Source: VXYL01 sp963422285
Lineage (GTDB): Bacteria > Pseudomonadota > Gammaproteobacteria > Pseudomonadales > Azotimanducaceae
Length of the DNA stretch: 64,000 nt
Direction: 5' to 3'
Assembly: GCA_963422285.2 (NCBI GenBank)
Contig: CAXXJO010000001.1
Span: forward strand, 558,001-622,000
Position numbers and translations under genes: made by a program. Under the pieces are notes generated by a model that searched no databases, was not told the origin of the DNA, and worked only from the letters and a program-made list of their open reading frames with translations. How positions within the stretch are numbered: the first letter of the stretch is position 1; the number at the start of each line of letters is the position of its first letter. Of this stretch, positions 18,190 to 29,376 are shown piece by piece.

Positions 18190-18303
18190 CGGCCTCGCCG
18201 TCTCCAGTGTCTTGGGAATGCGCCCGGACGCAGCCGGCGCGGGTTCGGAATGGTAGTCGAAGTCGAAGCCGAATCCCACGCCGGCGTTCCGCAGGCGGCG
18301 TCT

Positions 18304-18424
18304 CAGCGCGAGTCCGCATTGCCACGCTGAGCCATCGAGCCGCAAGATGCAGAGGCATGGGCAGGTCGCCAACTATCCTAGGCAGCGCGGCGCGATGGTG
18401 CGAGCTGACACCGTTCTACGCGCC
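18304..18424 (-). repeat. Degenerate copy of the 121-bp dispersed element
   Basis: Read on the minus strand upstream of leuS, 18348 to 18304 aligns without gaps to the last 45 bases of the 24.2-kb element: about 30 of 45 match, including ATCTTG, GATGG and GGCAA, and both end in CTG. TCGCACCAT further left also occurs at nearly the same offset. The inverted-repeat ends have decayed. Homology is likely but not proven by eye. Confidence 0.45.
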
Positions 18425-18548
18425 ACGCTGCAATCCAGCGGCTCTGGCGCAGATCGCGACAGCAGGAAGCCCCTCGATTCGCTTCGACTAGGCAGACTTC
18501 GCTCCCCGCGAGCAGCGATCGCGCCCGGCCGCGGCAGCCTGCTGCCCG

Positions 18549-19325
18549 CTACGCCGCGGCTCCAAGCCAAGTGGCGGCGTCGAAGCGCTGGCCGTTGATG
18601 TCCTTCGAATCCGGCCCCATCAGGTACAGGTAGAGGCCCATGTGCCGCTCCGGCGACGGCAGCGTGGCGGGGTCTTCGTCGGGATAGGCTCCGGCGCGCA
18701 TGGCGGTGCGCGTGGCGCCCGGGTTGAGCACGTTGACGCGGATGCGGCCGGCTTCCTCCACTTCGGAGGCGAGCACCTGCGCCAGTCCTTCGACAGCGAA
18801 CTTGGATACCGCGTAGGCACCCCAGCGGGCGCGGCCCCGGCGGCCGACGCCGGACGAAGTGAAGACGATCGCGGCCTCGTCGCGTTCGTCGAGCAGCGGC
18901 AGCAGCGCCCGGGTGAGCGCGAACGCGGCGTGGACGTTGGCCTGCATCACCTGCCCCCAGTCCTGCACGGGATAATCGACGACAGGCAGGCGCGGCCCCA
19001 GCAGGCCGGCGTTGTGCAGGATGCCGTCCAGCCGTCCGTACTCATTGCGGATGGCCTCGGCGAGCGCGGCCGCCGCTTCTTCGCCAATGTGCAGCAGGTC
19101 CGCAGGAACCACGACGGGACGGGTGTCGGTGCGCGCCTCGATGGCGTCGAACACGGCTTCGAGCTTGCTCCGCGTCCGCCCCAGCAGCACCACGTCGGCA
19201 CCGTGCTCGGCATAGGCCAAGGCGGCGGCGCGACCGATGCCGTCGCCAGCGCCGGTGACCAGCACCACGCGCCCGGCGAGCAGCTCCGGCGGCGGCTGGT
19301 AGCTGCGCTCAGGGCTTGCGGGCAT
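18549..19325 (-). CDS. YciK-like short-chain dehydrogenase/reductase
   Basis: An NAD(P)-dependent oxidoreductase of about 258 residues. It has VTGAGDGIGRA near residue 24-34, the NAG motif in LHNAGLLG, and the catalytic serine and YxxxK pair in FTSSGVGRRGRARWGAYAVS. Position after ubiG, overlapping its end by 17 bases, is the usual place of yciK in gammaproteobacteria, which supports the YciK-like label. The start at 19325 (MPASPERSYQPPPELL) was preferred to one eight codons upstream. The physiological substrate of YciK proteins is not firmly known. Confidence 0.85.
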   Translation of the reverse strand: MPASPERSYQPPPELLAGRVVLVTGAGDGIGRAAALAYAEHGADVVLLGRTRSKLEAVFDAIEARTDTRPVVVPADLLHIGEEAAAALAEAIRNEYGRLDGILHNAGLLGPRLPVVDYPVQDWGQVMQANVHAAFALTRALLPLLDERDEAAIVFTSSGVGRRGRARWGAYAVSKFAVEGLAQVLASEVEEAGRIRVNVLNPGATRTAMRAGAYPDEDPATLPSPERHMGLYLYLMGPDSKDINGQRFDAATWLGAAA

Positions 19326-20010
19326 GAAGCATATAGTTGACGCTGACATCGGTGCCGAAGCGACAGCGGCGGGTGAAGGGGTTGTAGCTCATGCCGGCGA
19401 TATCGAGCACGGCCAGCCCGGAGCGCCGGCAGACGCGAGCGAGTTCCGCCGGGCGAATGAACTTGTCGTAGCGATGGGTGCCCTTGGGCAGGATGCCGAG
19501 CAGGTATTCGGCACCGACGATGGCCAGCGCGTAGGCTTTCGCAGTGCGATTGATGGTGGCGAGGAAGACGTCGCCACCATCCTCGGCGAGTTCCGCCAAG
19601 GCCTGCACGGTGGAGGCCACATCGGGCACGTGCTCCAAGGTTTCGAGACAGGCGACGATGCGGAATCGGCCCGGCGATGCGGCGAGGAAGGATTCCGGCG
19701 TCGCCGCCACATAGTCGATCTTGTCCGCGATGCCCTGCTCCATGGCGTGCAGCCGGGCGACGGCCAGCGGTCCCTCGCCGGGGTCGATGCCGGTCGCTCG
19801 GGCGCCGAGACGGGTAAGCGCCTCGGTCAACAAGCCGCCGCCGCAGCCGGCGTCCAGCACGGTGCTGCCTTCGACCTCGCAGCGCACCCGGATGTAGTCC
19901 AGGCGCGGGCCGTTGATGTCGTGCAGCGGCTTGAACTCGCCGTTCGGATCCCACCAGCGATGGGCCAGCGCCTCGAACTTGGCGATTTCCCGTTGGTCGG
20001 CGTTGATCAT
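19309..20010 (-). CDS. ubiG: Ubiquinone biosynthesis O-methyltransferase
   Basis: UbiG performs the two O-methylations of ubiquinone synthesis using S-adenosylmethionine. The 233-residue protein starts MINADQREIAKFEALAHRWW, and the SAM-binding motif is VLDAGCGGGLLTEAL. ETLEHVPD and the late THRYDKFIRPAEL segment are family hallmarks. Its ATG overlaps the upstream deaminase stop by four bases, so translation is coupled. Length is close to the E. coli protein. It implies an aerobic ubiquinone-based respiratory chain. Confidence 0.95.
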   Translation of the reverse strand: MINADQREIAKFEALAHRWWDPNGEFKPLHDINGPRLDYIRVRCEVEGSTVLDAGCGGGLLTEALTRLGARATGIDPGEGPLAVARLHAMEQGIADKIDYVAATPESFLAASPGRFRIVACLETLEHVPDVASTVQALAELAEDGGDVFLATINRTAKAYALAIVGAEYLLGILPKGTHRYDKFIRPAELARVCRRSGLAVLDIAGMSYNPFTRRCRFGTDVSVNYMLHARKP

Positions 20011-21338
20011 GCTTGCAGTCTGTCGCGCCAAACACGGGCGCTGTCGAGGACTGCGTCGATGTCGAGCGTCCGGTACGCACCCTCCTCGTACACTAGGCGG
20101 CCGTTGACGAAGGTGTGCGTCACCCGCGCTCCGGGTGCGCTGTGGACCAGCTGGGCGTGGGCGTCGTGCAGCGGCTGCATGGACGCATGGCGCAGGTCGA
20201 GGGCGACAAGATCGGCGCGCTTGCCGGCTTCGATGCTGCCTACTCGGTGGTCGATGCCCAGCGCCCGGGCACCGCCCAGGGTCGCCATGGCCAGCACATC
20301 CGCGGCCGGCAGCACGGTCGGATCGGCGGCAGCGCTTTTCGCCAGCAGCGCTGCCAAGCGCGCTTCGGCGAACAGATCGAGTCCGTTGTTGGAGGCGGCG
20401 CCGTCGGTGCCCAGCCCGACCACGGCGCCAGCGGCGCGGAAGCGGGCGACTGGACAGACGCCGGAAGCGAGCTTCATGTTGGAGTGCGGGCAGTGGATCA
20501 CGCGCACCCCGCGTGCCGCCGCCAGTTGCACTTCGTCGTCGGTCAACGCCGTCATGTGGACGGCTTGCAGGTTCTCGTTGAGCAAGCCGATGGTGTCGAG
20601 CAGGCGCATCGAGGTGGTGCCGTGTTCGCGCTTGGCGTCGGCGACCTCGGTGGCGGTTTCATGCAGGTGGATGTGGACGCCAAGGTCGAGCTCGTCGGCC
20701 AGCATCGCCACGCGCTCCAAGCTACGGCGGTCCACCGTGTAGACGGAATGAGGGCCGAAGCAAGTAGTCACCAATGCGTCGTCCCGAAAGCGGTCGTGCA
20801 GCGCCAGGCCCTTGGTGAAACACTCGCCGACATCTTTGGAGTAGGCGTTGGGCACCTCGATGATGGGAAACGCCGCCTGCAAGCGGAAGCCGGCATCCTG
20901 GCAGACCTCCGCGGCAGCCTCGGGAAAGTAGTACATGTCCGCCGCCGTGGTGGTGCCGGACGCCACCATCTCGGCGACGGCGAGGCGTACGCCGTCGCGC
21001 ACGAAGGCCGCATCCACCCAGCGCGCTTCCAATGGCCAAATGGTGCCGTTGAGCCACGCTTCGAGAGGCCGAGCCTCGCCGAGGCCGCGCAGCAGCGTCA
21101 TCGCCAAGTGGCCGTGGGCATTCACCAAGCCCGGCATCAGCAGGTGGTGGTCCAGCTCCAGACGGCGGGCGGCGGGGTATCGGGCGAGGATTTCTTCGCA
21201 CCTGCCGAGGTCCACGATGTCGGCGCCGCGCACGGCCACGCTGATATCCGTGGCGACGATGTTCTCCGGCGCTATGGGCAGCGCCAGCCGTGGCGACAGC
21301 ACCATGTCGGCGGCCGGGACTGCAGGCGGTTCGGACAT
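20007..21338 (-). CDS. TRZ/ATZ-family amidohydrolase (probable MTA/SAH deaminase)
   Basis: A metal-dependent deaminase of about 443 residues from the amidohydrolase superfamily. Metal ligands are visible in PGLVNAHGHLAM, the HLHET motif, the IHCPHSNMKLASG segment and GTDGAASNN. These match 5'-methylthioadenosine/S-adenosylhomocysteine deaminases and related TRZ/ATZ hydrolases, commonly found next to ubiG in gammaproteobacteria. The start at 21338 was preferred over an upstream one at 21377. A TATAAT lies only 7-12 bases upstream, so the transcript may be leaderless or the start may be further in. Exact substrate is inferred from family. Confidence 0.85.
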   Translation of the reverse strand: MSEPPAVPAADMVLSPRLALPIAPENIVATDISVAVRGADIVDLGRCEEILARYPAARRLELDHHLLMPGLVNAHGHLAMTLLRGLGEARPLEAWLNGTIWPLEARWVDAAFVRDGVRLAVAEMVASGTTTAADMYYFPEAAAEVCQDAGFRLQAAFPIIEVPNAYSKDVGECFTKGLALHDRFRDDALVTTCFGPHSVYTVDRRSLERVAMLADELDLGVHIHLHETATEVADAKREHGTTSMRLLDTIGLLNENLQAVHMTALTDDEVQLAAARGVRVIHCPHSNMKLASGVCPVARFRAAGAVVGLGTDGAASNNGLDLFAEARLAALLAKSAAADPTVLPAADVLAMATLGGARALGIDHRVGSIEAGKRADLVALDLRHASMQPLHDAHAQLVHSAPGARVTHTFVNGRLVYEEGAYRTLDIDAVLDSARVWRDRLQA

Positions 21339-21344
21339 TCGCCG

Positions 21345-21350
21345 ATTATA
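21345..21350 (-). promoter_or_regulatory. Candidate -10 box upstream of the deaminase gene
   Basis: The minus strand carries a perfect TATAAT seven bases before the chosen ATG at 21338, in the divergent gap with gyrA. The expected transcription start would fall on or next to the ATG. No convincing -35 hexamer was found at the usual 16-18 base spacing. It is a pattern match only. Confidence 0.3.
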
Positions 21351-21400
21351 CCGATCATGGTAGACTGAACGGCTCAACCCGCAACCACCATCAGCATCCC

Positions 21401-24118
<2,718 letters not shown>

Positions 24119-24162
24119 AGGGCATCGCGTTGACAACAAAGCGCTGCGCCCCGGTAGTGGTT

Positions 24163-24283
24163 CGGTTTGAAATTCGGATGGATCGCACCATTACATCATC
24201 ACTACCTATAGCGGCTAGTGGGTTATCGCCATCTCTACATCTTGTACTTGGATGGTTCTGCGCGGCAACACAGATTCAAACTG
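24163..24283 (+). repeat. 121-bp dispersed element with inverted-repeat ends, copy 1
   Basis: The element begins CGGTTTGAAA and ends TTCAAACTG, imperfect terminal inverted repeats 121 bp apart. It lies in the 334-bp gap between gyrA and serC. A 122-bp copy at 58246-58367 has the same ends and shares an internal ATCTTGT block at the identical offset (base 77). Similarity also extends left of the inverted repeat, including CCGGTAGTG. No protein is encoded. The rest of the gap up to 24452 holds nothing recognised. Confidence 0.6.
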
Positions 24284-24452
24284 ACGCACTACCCCGCGCC
24301 CGGGGCGAAGTACAGCCTGCGGCGAGGAGGCGCAGCCCGGGGCGCGGCAAGGTCGAAGCCATTCCAGTCGTTCCCGCCTTCGTCGAGGAAGCTCGGGAAG
24401 TGGCGAGGCCGCGCGGCGCCGAACTGGTCCCTGTTCCACTGGACGAGATTCC

Positions 24453-25529
24453 GTGAGGGCTTTCAACTTCTCCGCCGGCCCGGCCGCGCTGCCCGATGAG
24501 GTGCTGGAACAGGCCCGCGCCGAGCTTCTGGACTACCAGGGCCGCGGCTTGTCCGTGATGGAGATGAGCCATCGCTCGCCCGAGTTCATCGGCATCGCCG
24601 AGCGCACCGAGGCGGACTTGCGCGATCTCCTCGACATCGGCGGCGACTACCATGTGCTGTTCCTGCAAGGCGGCGCGTCCATGCAATTCGCCCTGGTGCC
24701 GATGAACCTCTGCGACGCAGAGGATACGGTGGACTATGTCCACACCGGCGCCTGGGGCGCCAAGGCTATCGCCGAAGCCCAGCGCTTGGCCCGCGTCAAC
24801 GTCGCAGCGTCCTCCAAGGGCGACCACTTCATATGCATCCCGCCGCCCGAAAGGTGGCGGCTGACGCCCGGCGCGGCCTACTGCCATATCACATCCAACG
24901 AGACCATCGGCGGCGTGCAGTTCCACGATTTTCCCGATACCGCTGCTCCTCTGGTTGCCGACATGTCGTCCGAGCTGTTGTCGCGGTCCATCGACGTGGG
25001 CCGGTTCGGGATGGTCTACGCTGGCGCGCAGAAGAATATCGGCCCTGCCGGGCTGTGCGTCGTTATCGTGCGCAAGGATCTTGTCGGCAAGGCGCGGCCG
25101 GGCACGCCGCGCATTCTCGACTACGCGGTTCAGGCCAAGCACGGCTCGATGTTCAATACCCCGCCCACCTACGCTTGGTATCTGGCCGGTCTGGTGTTTC
25201 GCTGGCTGAAGGGATCCGGTGGCGTCGCCACCATGGCAGCGATCAACCGGCGCAAGGCGGCCAAGCTCTATGCGGCCATCGACGCCAGCGACTTCTATGC
25301 CGCGCCGGTGGCCAAACCGCACCGCTCCCTCATGAACGTGCCCTTCACCCTCGCCGATCCGGACCTGGAGCAAGCGTTCCTCGCCGGCGCCGAGAAACGA
25401 CAACTGCTCAACCTCAAGGGTCATCGCAGCGTTGGGGGCATGCGGGCAAGCCTCTACAATGCGGTTCCGGAGGCAGCGGTGGACGCCCTCATCGACTACA
25501 TGGCCAGCTTCGAGAAGGAATGCGCGTGA
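24453..25529 (+). CDS. serC: Phosphoserine aminotransferase
   Basis: SerC converts 3-phosphohydroxypyruvate to phosphoserine and also serves pyridoxal phosphate synthesis. The 358-residue protein begins MRAFNFSAGPAALPDEVLEQ from a GTG codon, and the PLP lysine is K194 in AGAQKNIGPAG. GHRSVGGMRASLYNA near the C-terminus is the phosphate-binding family motif. The reading frame ends in a GTGA overlap with pheA. Its position after gyrA and before pheA is conserved in gammaproteobacteria. Confidence 0.96.
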   Translation: MRAFNFSAGPAALPDEVLEQARAELLDYQGRGLSVMEMSHRSPEFIGIAERTEADLRDLLDIGGDYHVLFLQGGASMQFALVPMNLCDAEDTVDYVHTGAWGAKAIAEAQRLARVNVAASSKGDHFICIPPPERWRLTPGAAYCHITSNETIGGVQFHDFPDTAAPLVADMSSELLSRSIDVGRFGMVYAGAQKNIGPAGLCVVIVRKDLVGKARPGTPRILDYAVQAKHGSMFNTPPTYAWYLAGLVFRWLKGSGGVATMAAINRRKAAKLYAAIDASDFYAAPVAKPHRSLMNVPFTLADPDLEQAFLAGAEKRQLLNLKGHRSVGGMRASLYNAVPEAAVDALIDYMASFEKECA

Positions 25530-26641
25530 GAGGGGTGAGAGAAAAGCCGGCCGGACAGACAGAACTGGAAGCCATGCGCGAGCGCATCGACGTCATCGAC
25601 CGGCAGCTTCGATCACTGCTCAACCAGCGCGCCGCCTGCGCCCAGGAGGTGGCGCACATCAAGGCGGAGTCGCAGACCGACGAGCCGCCGGTGTACTACC
25701 GCCCGGAGCGGGAGGCCCAGATCCTCGCCCGTCTGCGCGAGGAGAACGAAGGTCCGCTGCCCGATGCGAACATCGAGCGCCTGTTCCGGGAAATCATCTC
25801 CTGCTGCCTGTCCTTGGAGCAGCCGCTCACCATCGCCTGCCTAGGCCCCACCGGCACGTACACCGAGGCCGCGGCCATCAAGCAATTCGGCCACTTCGCC
25901 AAGATGCGCACCCTGCCGTCCGTCGAGGAAGTGTTCCGAGAAGTAGAATCCGGTGCCGCCCACTACGGCGTGGTGGCGGTGGAGAACAGCACCGACGGCA
26001 TGGTCAAGCACACCCTGGACTGCTTCATCGAATCCAGCCTGCGCATCTGCGCGGAGGTGGAACTGCCTATCCACCACGCGCTGCTGATCCGGCGCGGCAG
26101 CGACCCGAAGGCGCTGGTGGAGATCCGCTCCCACGAGCAGTCTCTGGCCCAGTGCCGACGTTGGCTGGACGCCCACTATCCGACGTTGTCCCGGCGCCCG
26201 GTGGCCAGCAACGCCGAAGCGGCGCGCAACGCCGCCGAGCGCAACGGCATCGCCGCCATCGCCGGCGAAACCACGGCGGATCGCTACGGCCTGGACGTAG
26301 TGCATGCCAACATCGAGGACCAAGCCGGCAACAAGACTCGCTTCTTCGTCATCGGCGATCAGCACGTGGCGCCCAGCGGCCGCGATCGCACCTCCATCAT
26401 AGTCTCTACGCGCAACGAACCCGGAGCACTCTTCAAGATACTGGAACCCTTCCACCGCCACGGCATCAGTCTGTCGCGCATCGAATCGCGGCCGTCCCAA
26501 TCGTCGTCGTGGAATTACGTGTTTTTCATCGACTTTGAAGGGCATTGCAGCGAGCCGGCGATTGTCGGCATTCTCGAAGAGCTTCACGCAGTGGCAAAGG
26601 ACATGAGGAACCTGGGTTCCTATCCCCGTGCCGCCAGCTGA
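25526..26641 (+). CDS. pheA: Bifunctional chorismate mutase / prephenate dehydratase
   Basis: PheA makes prephenate from chorismate and then phenylpyruvate, the route to phenylalanine. The 371-residue protein has an N-terminal chorismate mutase helix bundle (MRERIDVIDRQLRSLLNQRA), the dehydratase domain from about residue 105 (IACLGPTGTYTEAAA) with the TRF motif in NKTRFFVIG, and a C-terminal ACT domain containing ESRP for phenylalanine feedback. A GTG at 25526 forms a GTGA overlap with serC and has GAAGGA six bases upstream; an ATG at 25520 is also in frame. Confidence 0.95.
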   Translation: MRGVREKPAGQTELEAMRERIDVIDRQLRSLLNQRAACAQEVAHIKAESQTDEPPVYYRPEREAQILARLREENEGPLPDANIERLFREIISCCLSLEQPLTIACLGPTGTYTEAAAIKQFGHFAKMRTLPSVEEVFREVESGAAHYGVVAVENSTDGMVKHTLDCFIESSLRICAEVELPIHHALLIRRGSDPKALVEIRSHEQSLAQCRRWLDAHYPTLSRRPVASNAEAARNAAERNGIAAIAGETTADRYGLDVVHANIEDQAGNKTRFFVIGDQHVAPSGRDRTSIIVSTRNEPGALFKILEPFHRHGISLSRIESRPSQSSSWNYVFFIDFEGHCSEPAIVGILEELHAVAKDMRNLGSYPRAAS

Positions 26642-26642
26642 G

Positions 26643-27755
26643 ATGCACATGCCCTCATCCAACATCAATGCCGCGATCACGGCACTGCATCCCTACCAGC
26701 CTGGCAAGCCCATCGACGAACTGACTCGGGAACGCGGCATCGAAGATGTGGTGAAGCTCGCCAGCAACGAGAACCCGCACGGGCCGGGGCCGCTGGCGCG
26801 CAAGGCCCTGGCGGCGGCCATGGACAACCTGTCGCGCTATCCCGACGGCAGCGGCTTCCGCCTGAAGGCCGCCTTGTCGGAACGGCTCGGCGTCGAGCCG
26901 GCACGCCTCACCCTGGGCAACGGCTCCAACGAGGTGCTCGATCTGGCCGCCCGGGTGGCCATCTCGCCGGGCGCGAAGGGCGTCGTCGACCAGCACTGCT
27001 TCGTGGTCTATCCGCTGGCTATCGCTGCGGCCAATGGCGAGCGGGCGACGGTCCCGTCCAAGGGCTGGGGGCACGACCTCGACGCCATGGCCGCGGCGGT
27101 GGACGAAAAGACGCGCATCGTCTACATCGCCAATCCCAACAATCCCACCGGCACTTGGCTCGACGAAGCCGCGCTGATCCGGTTCCTTGAGCGGGTGCCG
27201 CCGACGCTGTGGGTAGTGCTCGACGAAGCCTACGCGGAGTACGCGACGACAGCCGGCTACCCGGACGGCATCCGCCTCGCCGAGCGCTATCCGAATCTCA
27301 TCGTCACGCGCACGTTCTCGAAGATCCACGGCTTGGCGGCGCTGCGCGTCGGCTACGGCGTCAGCTCGCCTGCGTTCGCGGATCTGATGAACCGCGTCCG
27401 GCAGCCGTTCAACGTCGGCAGCCTGGCACTGGCCGCCGCCGAAGCCGCCCTGGACGACGCCGACTTCGTCGCTGCCAGCCGCCAGCTGAACAGCGCAGGC
27501 AGGGCGCGCATCGAACGCGGCCTGGCCGCCTTGGCCCTGGATTGGATTCCCTCGCTCGGCAACTTCGTGACCTTCCACGTCGGCACCGGCCGCAATGCCT
27601 TGGGAGTCTACGAGGCCATGCTGGACGACGGCGTGATCGTCCGTCCCGTAGCCAACTACGGCATGCCGAACCATCTGCGCGTAACCGTTGGTCTGCCCGA
27701 CGAGAACGAGCGCTTCCTGGCCGCCCTCGAACGGGCGCTCGTTGGCGCCGCGTGA
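26643..27755 (+). CDS. hisC: Histidinol-phosphate aminotransferase
   Basis: HisC transfers an amino group to imidazole acetol phosphate in histidine synthesis; in this cluster such enzymes often also act on aromatic substrates. The 370-residue protein shows KLASNENPHGPGP near the N-terminus, the IANPNNPTGTW motif, the LDEAYAEY aspartate region, and the PLP lysine in TRTFSKIHGLAALRVGYG. Two ATGs, 26643 and 26649, are possible; the GAG at 26640-26642 suits the second by spacing. It follows the pheA stop by one base and overlaps tyrA at GTGA. Confidence 0.93.
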   Translation: MHMPSSNINAAITALHPYQPGKPIDELTRERGIEDVVKLASNENPHGPGPLARKALAAAMDNLSRYPDGSGFRLKAALSERLGVEPARLTLGNGSNEVLDLAARVAISPGAKGVVDQHCFVVYPLAIAAANGERATVPSKGWGHDLDAMAAAVDEKTRIVYIANPNNPTGTWLDEAALIRFLERVPPTLWVVLDEAYAEYATTAGYPDGIRLAERYPNLIVTRTFSKIHGLAALRVGYGVSSPAFADLMNRVRQPFNVGSLALAAAEAALDDADFVAASRQLNSAGRARIERGLAALALDWIPSLGNFVTFHVGTGRNALGVYEAMLDDGVIVRPVANYGMPNHLRVTVGLPDENERFLAALERALVGAA

Positions 27756-28612
27756 GCGTCGACCGCTCCTTGCTGCTGGTCGGTACCGGCCTGATCGGCG
27801 GCTCGTTCGCCCTGGCCGCGAAGGCGAGTGGGATTTTCGGCCATGTCGCTGGCATGGATCGGAATCCGGAAGCGTCCCAGGCGGCCTTGGCGCTTGGCAT
27901 CATCGACGAAGCCGTCGAGTCCGTGGCCAGCGGCTACGACGCGATCTGCGTGGCCGTGCCGGTAGGCGGCATCGCGGCCTGTGTGCGCGAGGCGGCGGCA
28001 CACGCGGGCAGGACACATGCAGACAGAGAAGCCCCCCTGGTCTTCGATGTGGGCAGCGTCAAGGCCCCCGTCATCCAGGCCCTCGATCCCTTGCCGGCCT
28101 TCTTCGTTCCCTGCCATCCGGTGGCTGGTTCCGAGCGCCAAGGCCCTACTGCGGCCCGTGCCGACCTGTTCGACGGCCAAACGGTGGTGCTGACGCCGAC
28201 CGCGGCCACGGCGCCGGCAGCGATCGCAGCCGTGCGCGGTTTCTGGGAAGCCGTAGGCGGGCGCGTGGTGGTGGAAAGCGCCGCTCGCCACGACGAACGC
28301 TTCGCCTTGCTCAGCCATCTGCCGCATCTGGTGGCGTTCGCGTTCATGGAAGTGGCCGGCCGCGTCGGCCCCTTGGACGGCGCTGGCGGCGGCTTTCGCG
28401 ATTTTACCCGCATCGCCGCCGCCGATGCGCAGGTCTGGGCCGACATCCTGTGCGCCAACGCGCCCCGGGTGCGTCGCTATGTGGACCAGCTGATCGACGA
28501 TCTGCGCGGTTTCGCGCAGGCGGCGGAGGCGGCGCAGAACGGCAGCACGGCGTTGCGCACCCGCATTGAGGCCGCGGCGCGGGTGAAGCGGGCATTCGAC
28601 GAGGCCGGCTGA
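27752..28612 (+). CDS. tyrA: Prephenate dehydrogenase
   Basis: TyrA oxidatively decarboxylates prephenate (or arogenate) toward tyrosine. The 286-residue protein has the NAD-binding LLVGTGLIGGSFALAAK at the N-terminus, DVGSVKAPVIQAL, and the HPVAGSERQGP substrate segment. It starts at GTG 27752, overlapping the hisC stop by four bases. It has no fused EPSP synthase domain and the next gene is cmk after only 14 bases. In many gammaproteobacteria aroA sits here, as a separate gene or fused to tyrA. Confidence 0.93.
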   Translation: MSVDRSLLLVGTGLIGGSFALAAKASGIFGHVAGMDRNPEASQAALALGIIDEAVESVASGYDAICVAVPVGGIAACVREAAAHAGRTHADREAPLVFDVGSVKAPVIQALDPLPAFFVPCHPVAGSERQGPTAARADLFDGQTVVLTPTAATAPAAIAAVRGFWEAVGGRVVVESAARHDERFALLSHLPHLVAFAFMEVAGRVGPLDGAGGGFRDFTRIAAADAQVWADILCANAPRVRRYVDQLIDDLRGFAQAAEAAQNGSTALRTRIEAAARVKRAFDEAG

Positions 28613-28626
28613 AAGGTCGGGCGCTG

Positions 28627-29319
28627 TTGCAGGATTTCCAGGCAGAGGTGATCGCCATCGACGGCCCGAGCGGTGCCGGCAAGGGCACGGTGGCGGGCGC
28701 GGTGGCCGAGCACCTGGGCTGGCGGCGGCTCGACAGCGGGGCGCTGTACCGCGTAGTCGGCCTAGTCGCCAGCCGCCGCGGCATCGACTTCGGGGCGGCG
28801 GCGCTGGCGGCCATGGCCCGAGACCTCGACATCGCGTTCACTGGCGACGCGGTGATCGTGGACGGTGCCGACGAGACCCGCGCCATTCGTGCTCCCGGCA
28901 TTGATGCGGCCGCGTCCCGGGTGGCGGCGGTGGCGGCGCTGCGCACGGCGCTGCTCGACGTGCAGAGGCGCTTCCGGCGCCCGCCCGGACTGGTGGCCGA
29001 AGGCCGCGACATGGGCACCACGGTCTTTCCCGACGCGACGCTGAAGATCTTCCTCACCGCCAGCGCCGAGGCGCGTGCCGAGCGCCGGCACCGGCAATTG
29101 CGCATCTTGAACGATGGTTGCGCCGGTGTTAGTCTGGCCGCCATCTTCAAGGCCATTGAAGAGCGCGATACGCGCGACCGCAATCGCGCCGCGTCGCCCC
29201 TCGTTCCCGCGCTCGACGCGGTGGCGGTGGATTCCACCGGGATGTCCATCAGCGAGGTGGTCGCGACCATCCTTAGCGCTCGTTCGAGACTGGCCGAAGA
29301 AGCAGCAGACTTGACGTAA
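28627..29319 (+). CDS. cmk: Cytidylate kinase
   Basis: Cmk phosphorylates CMP and dCMP. The 230-residue protein has the P-loop GPSGAGKGT at residues 13-21, LDSGALYRVVGL, the GRDMGT motif and the lid region RHRQL...RDTRDRNRAASPL, where catalytic arginines lie. The start is a TTG at 28627 preceded by AAAGG; a GTG seven codons later (VIAIDGPSG) is the alternative. Position before rpsA is conserved across gammaproteobacteria. Confidence 0.93.
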   Translation: MQDFQAEVIAIDGPSGAGKGTVAGAVAEHLGWRRLDSGALYRVVGLVASRRGIDFGAAALAAMARDLDIAFTGDAVIVDGADETRAIRAPGIDAAASRVAAVAALRTALLDVQRRFRRPPGLVAEGRDMGTTVFPDATLKIFLTASAEARAERRHRQLRILNDGCAGVSLAAIFKAIEERDTRDRNRAASPLVPALDAVAVDSTGMSISEVVATILSARSRLAEEAADLT

Positions 29320-29334
29320 ACTGCAAACGCAAGC

Positions 29335-29349
29335 GCCGTCAAAGACGGC
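29335..29349 (+). promoter_or_regulatory. Small hairpin in the rpsA leader
   Basis: GCCGTC-AAA-GACGGC is a perfect 6-bp stem with a 3-base loop, 28 bases before the rpsA ATG. There is no T run, so it is not a standard terminator. S1 leaders in enterobacteria fold to allow autogenous control; whether this hairpin does so here is a guess. The rpsA ribosome site AAGGA lies between the hairpin and the start. Confidence 0.35.
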
Positions 29350-29376
29350 AGAACACGACTAGAGATCAAGGAAAAC

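Noticed and set aside
15622..18330. 902-codon plus-strand open frame opposite leuS
   Set aside because: Antisense shadow; leuS on the minus strand has clear family motifs throughout.
24218..24499. 93-codon plus-strand frame between gyrA and serC
   Set aside because: It lies in the dispersed element and runs into serC in the wrong frame; homologous text in the other copies is not conserved as protein.
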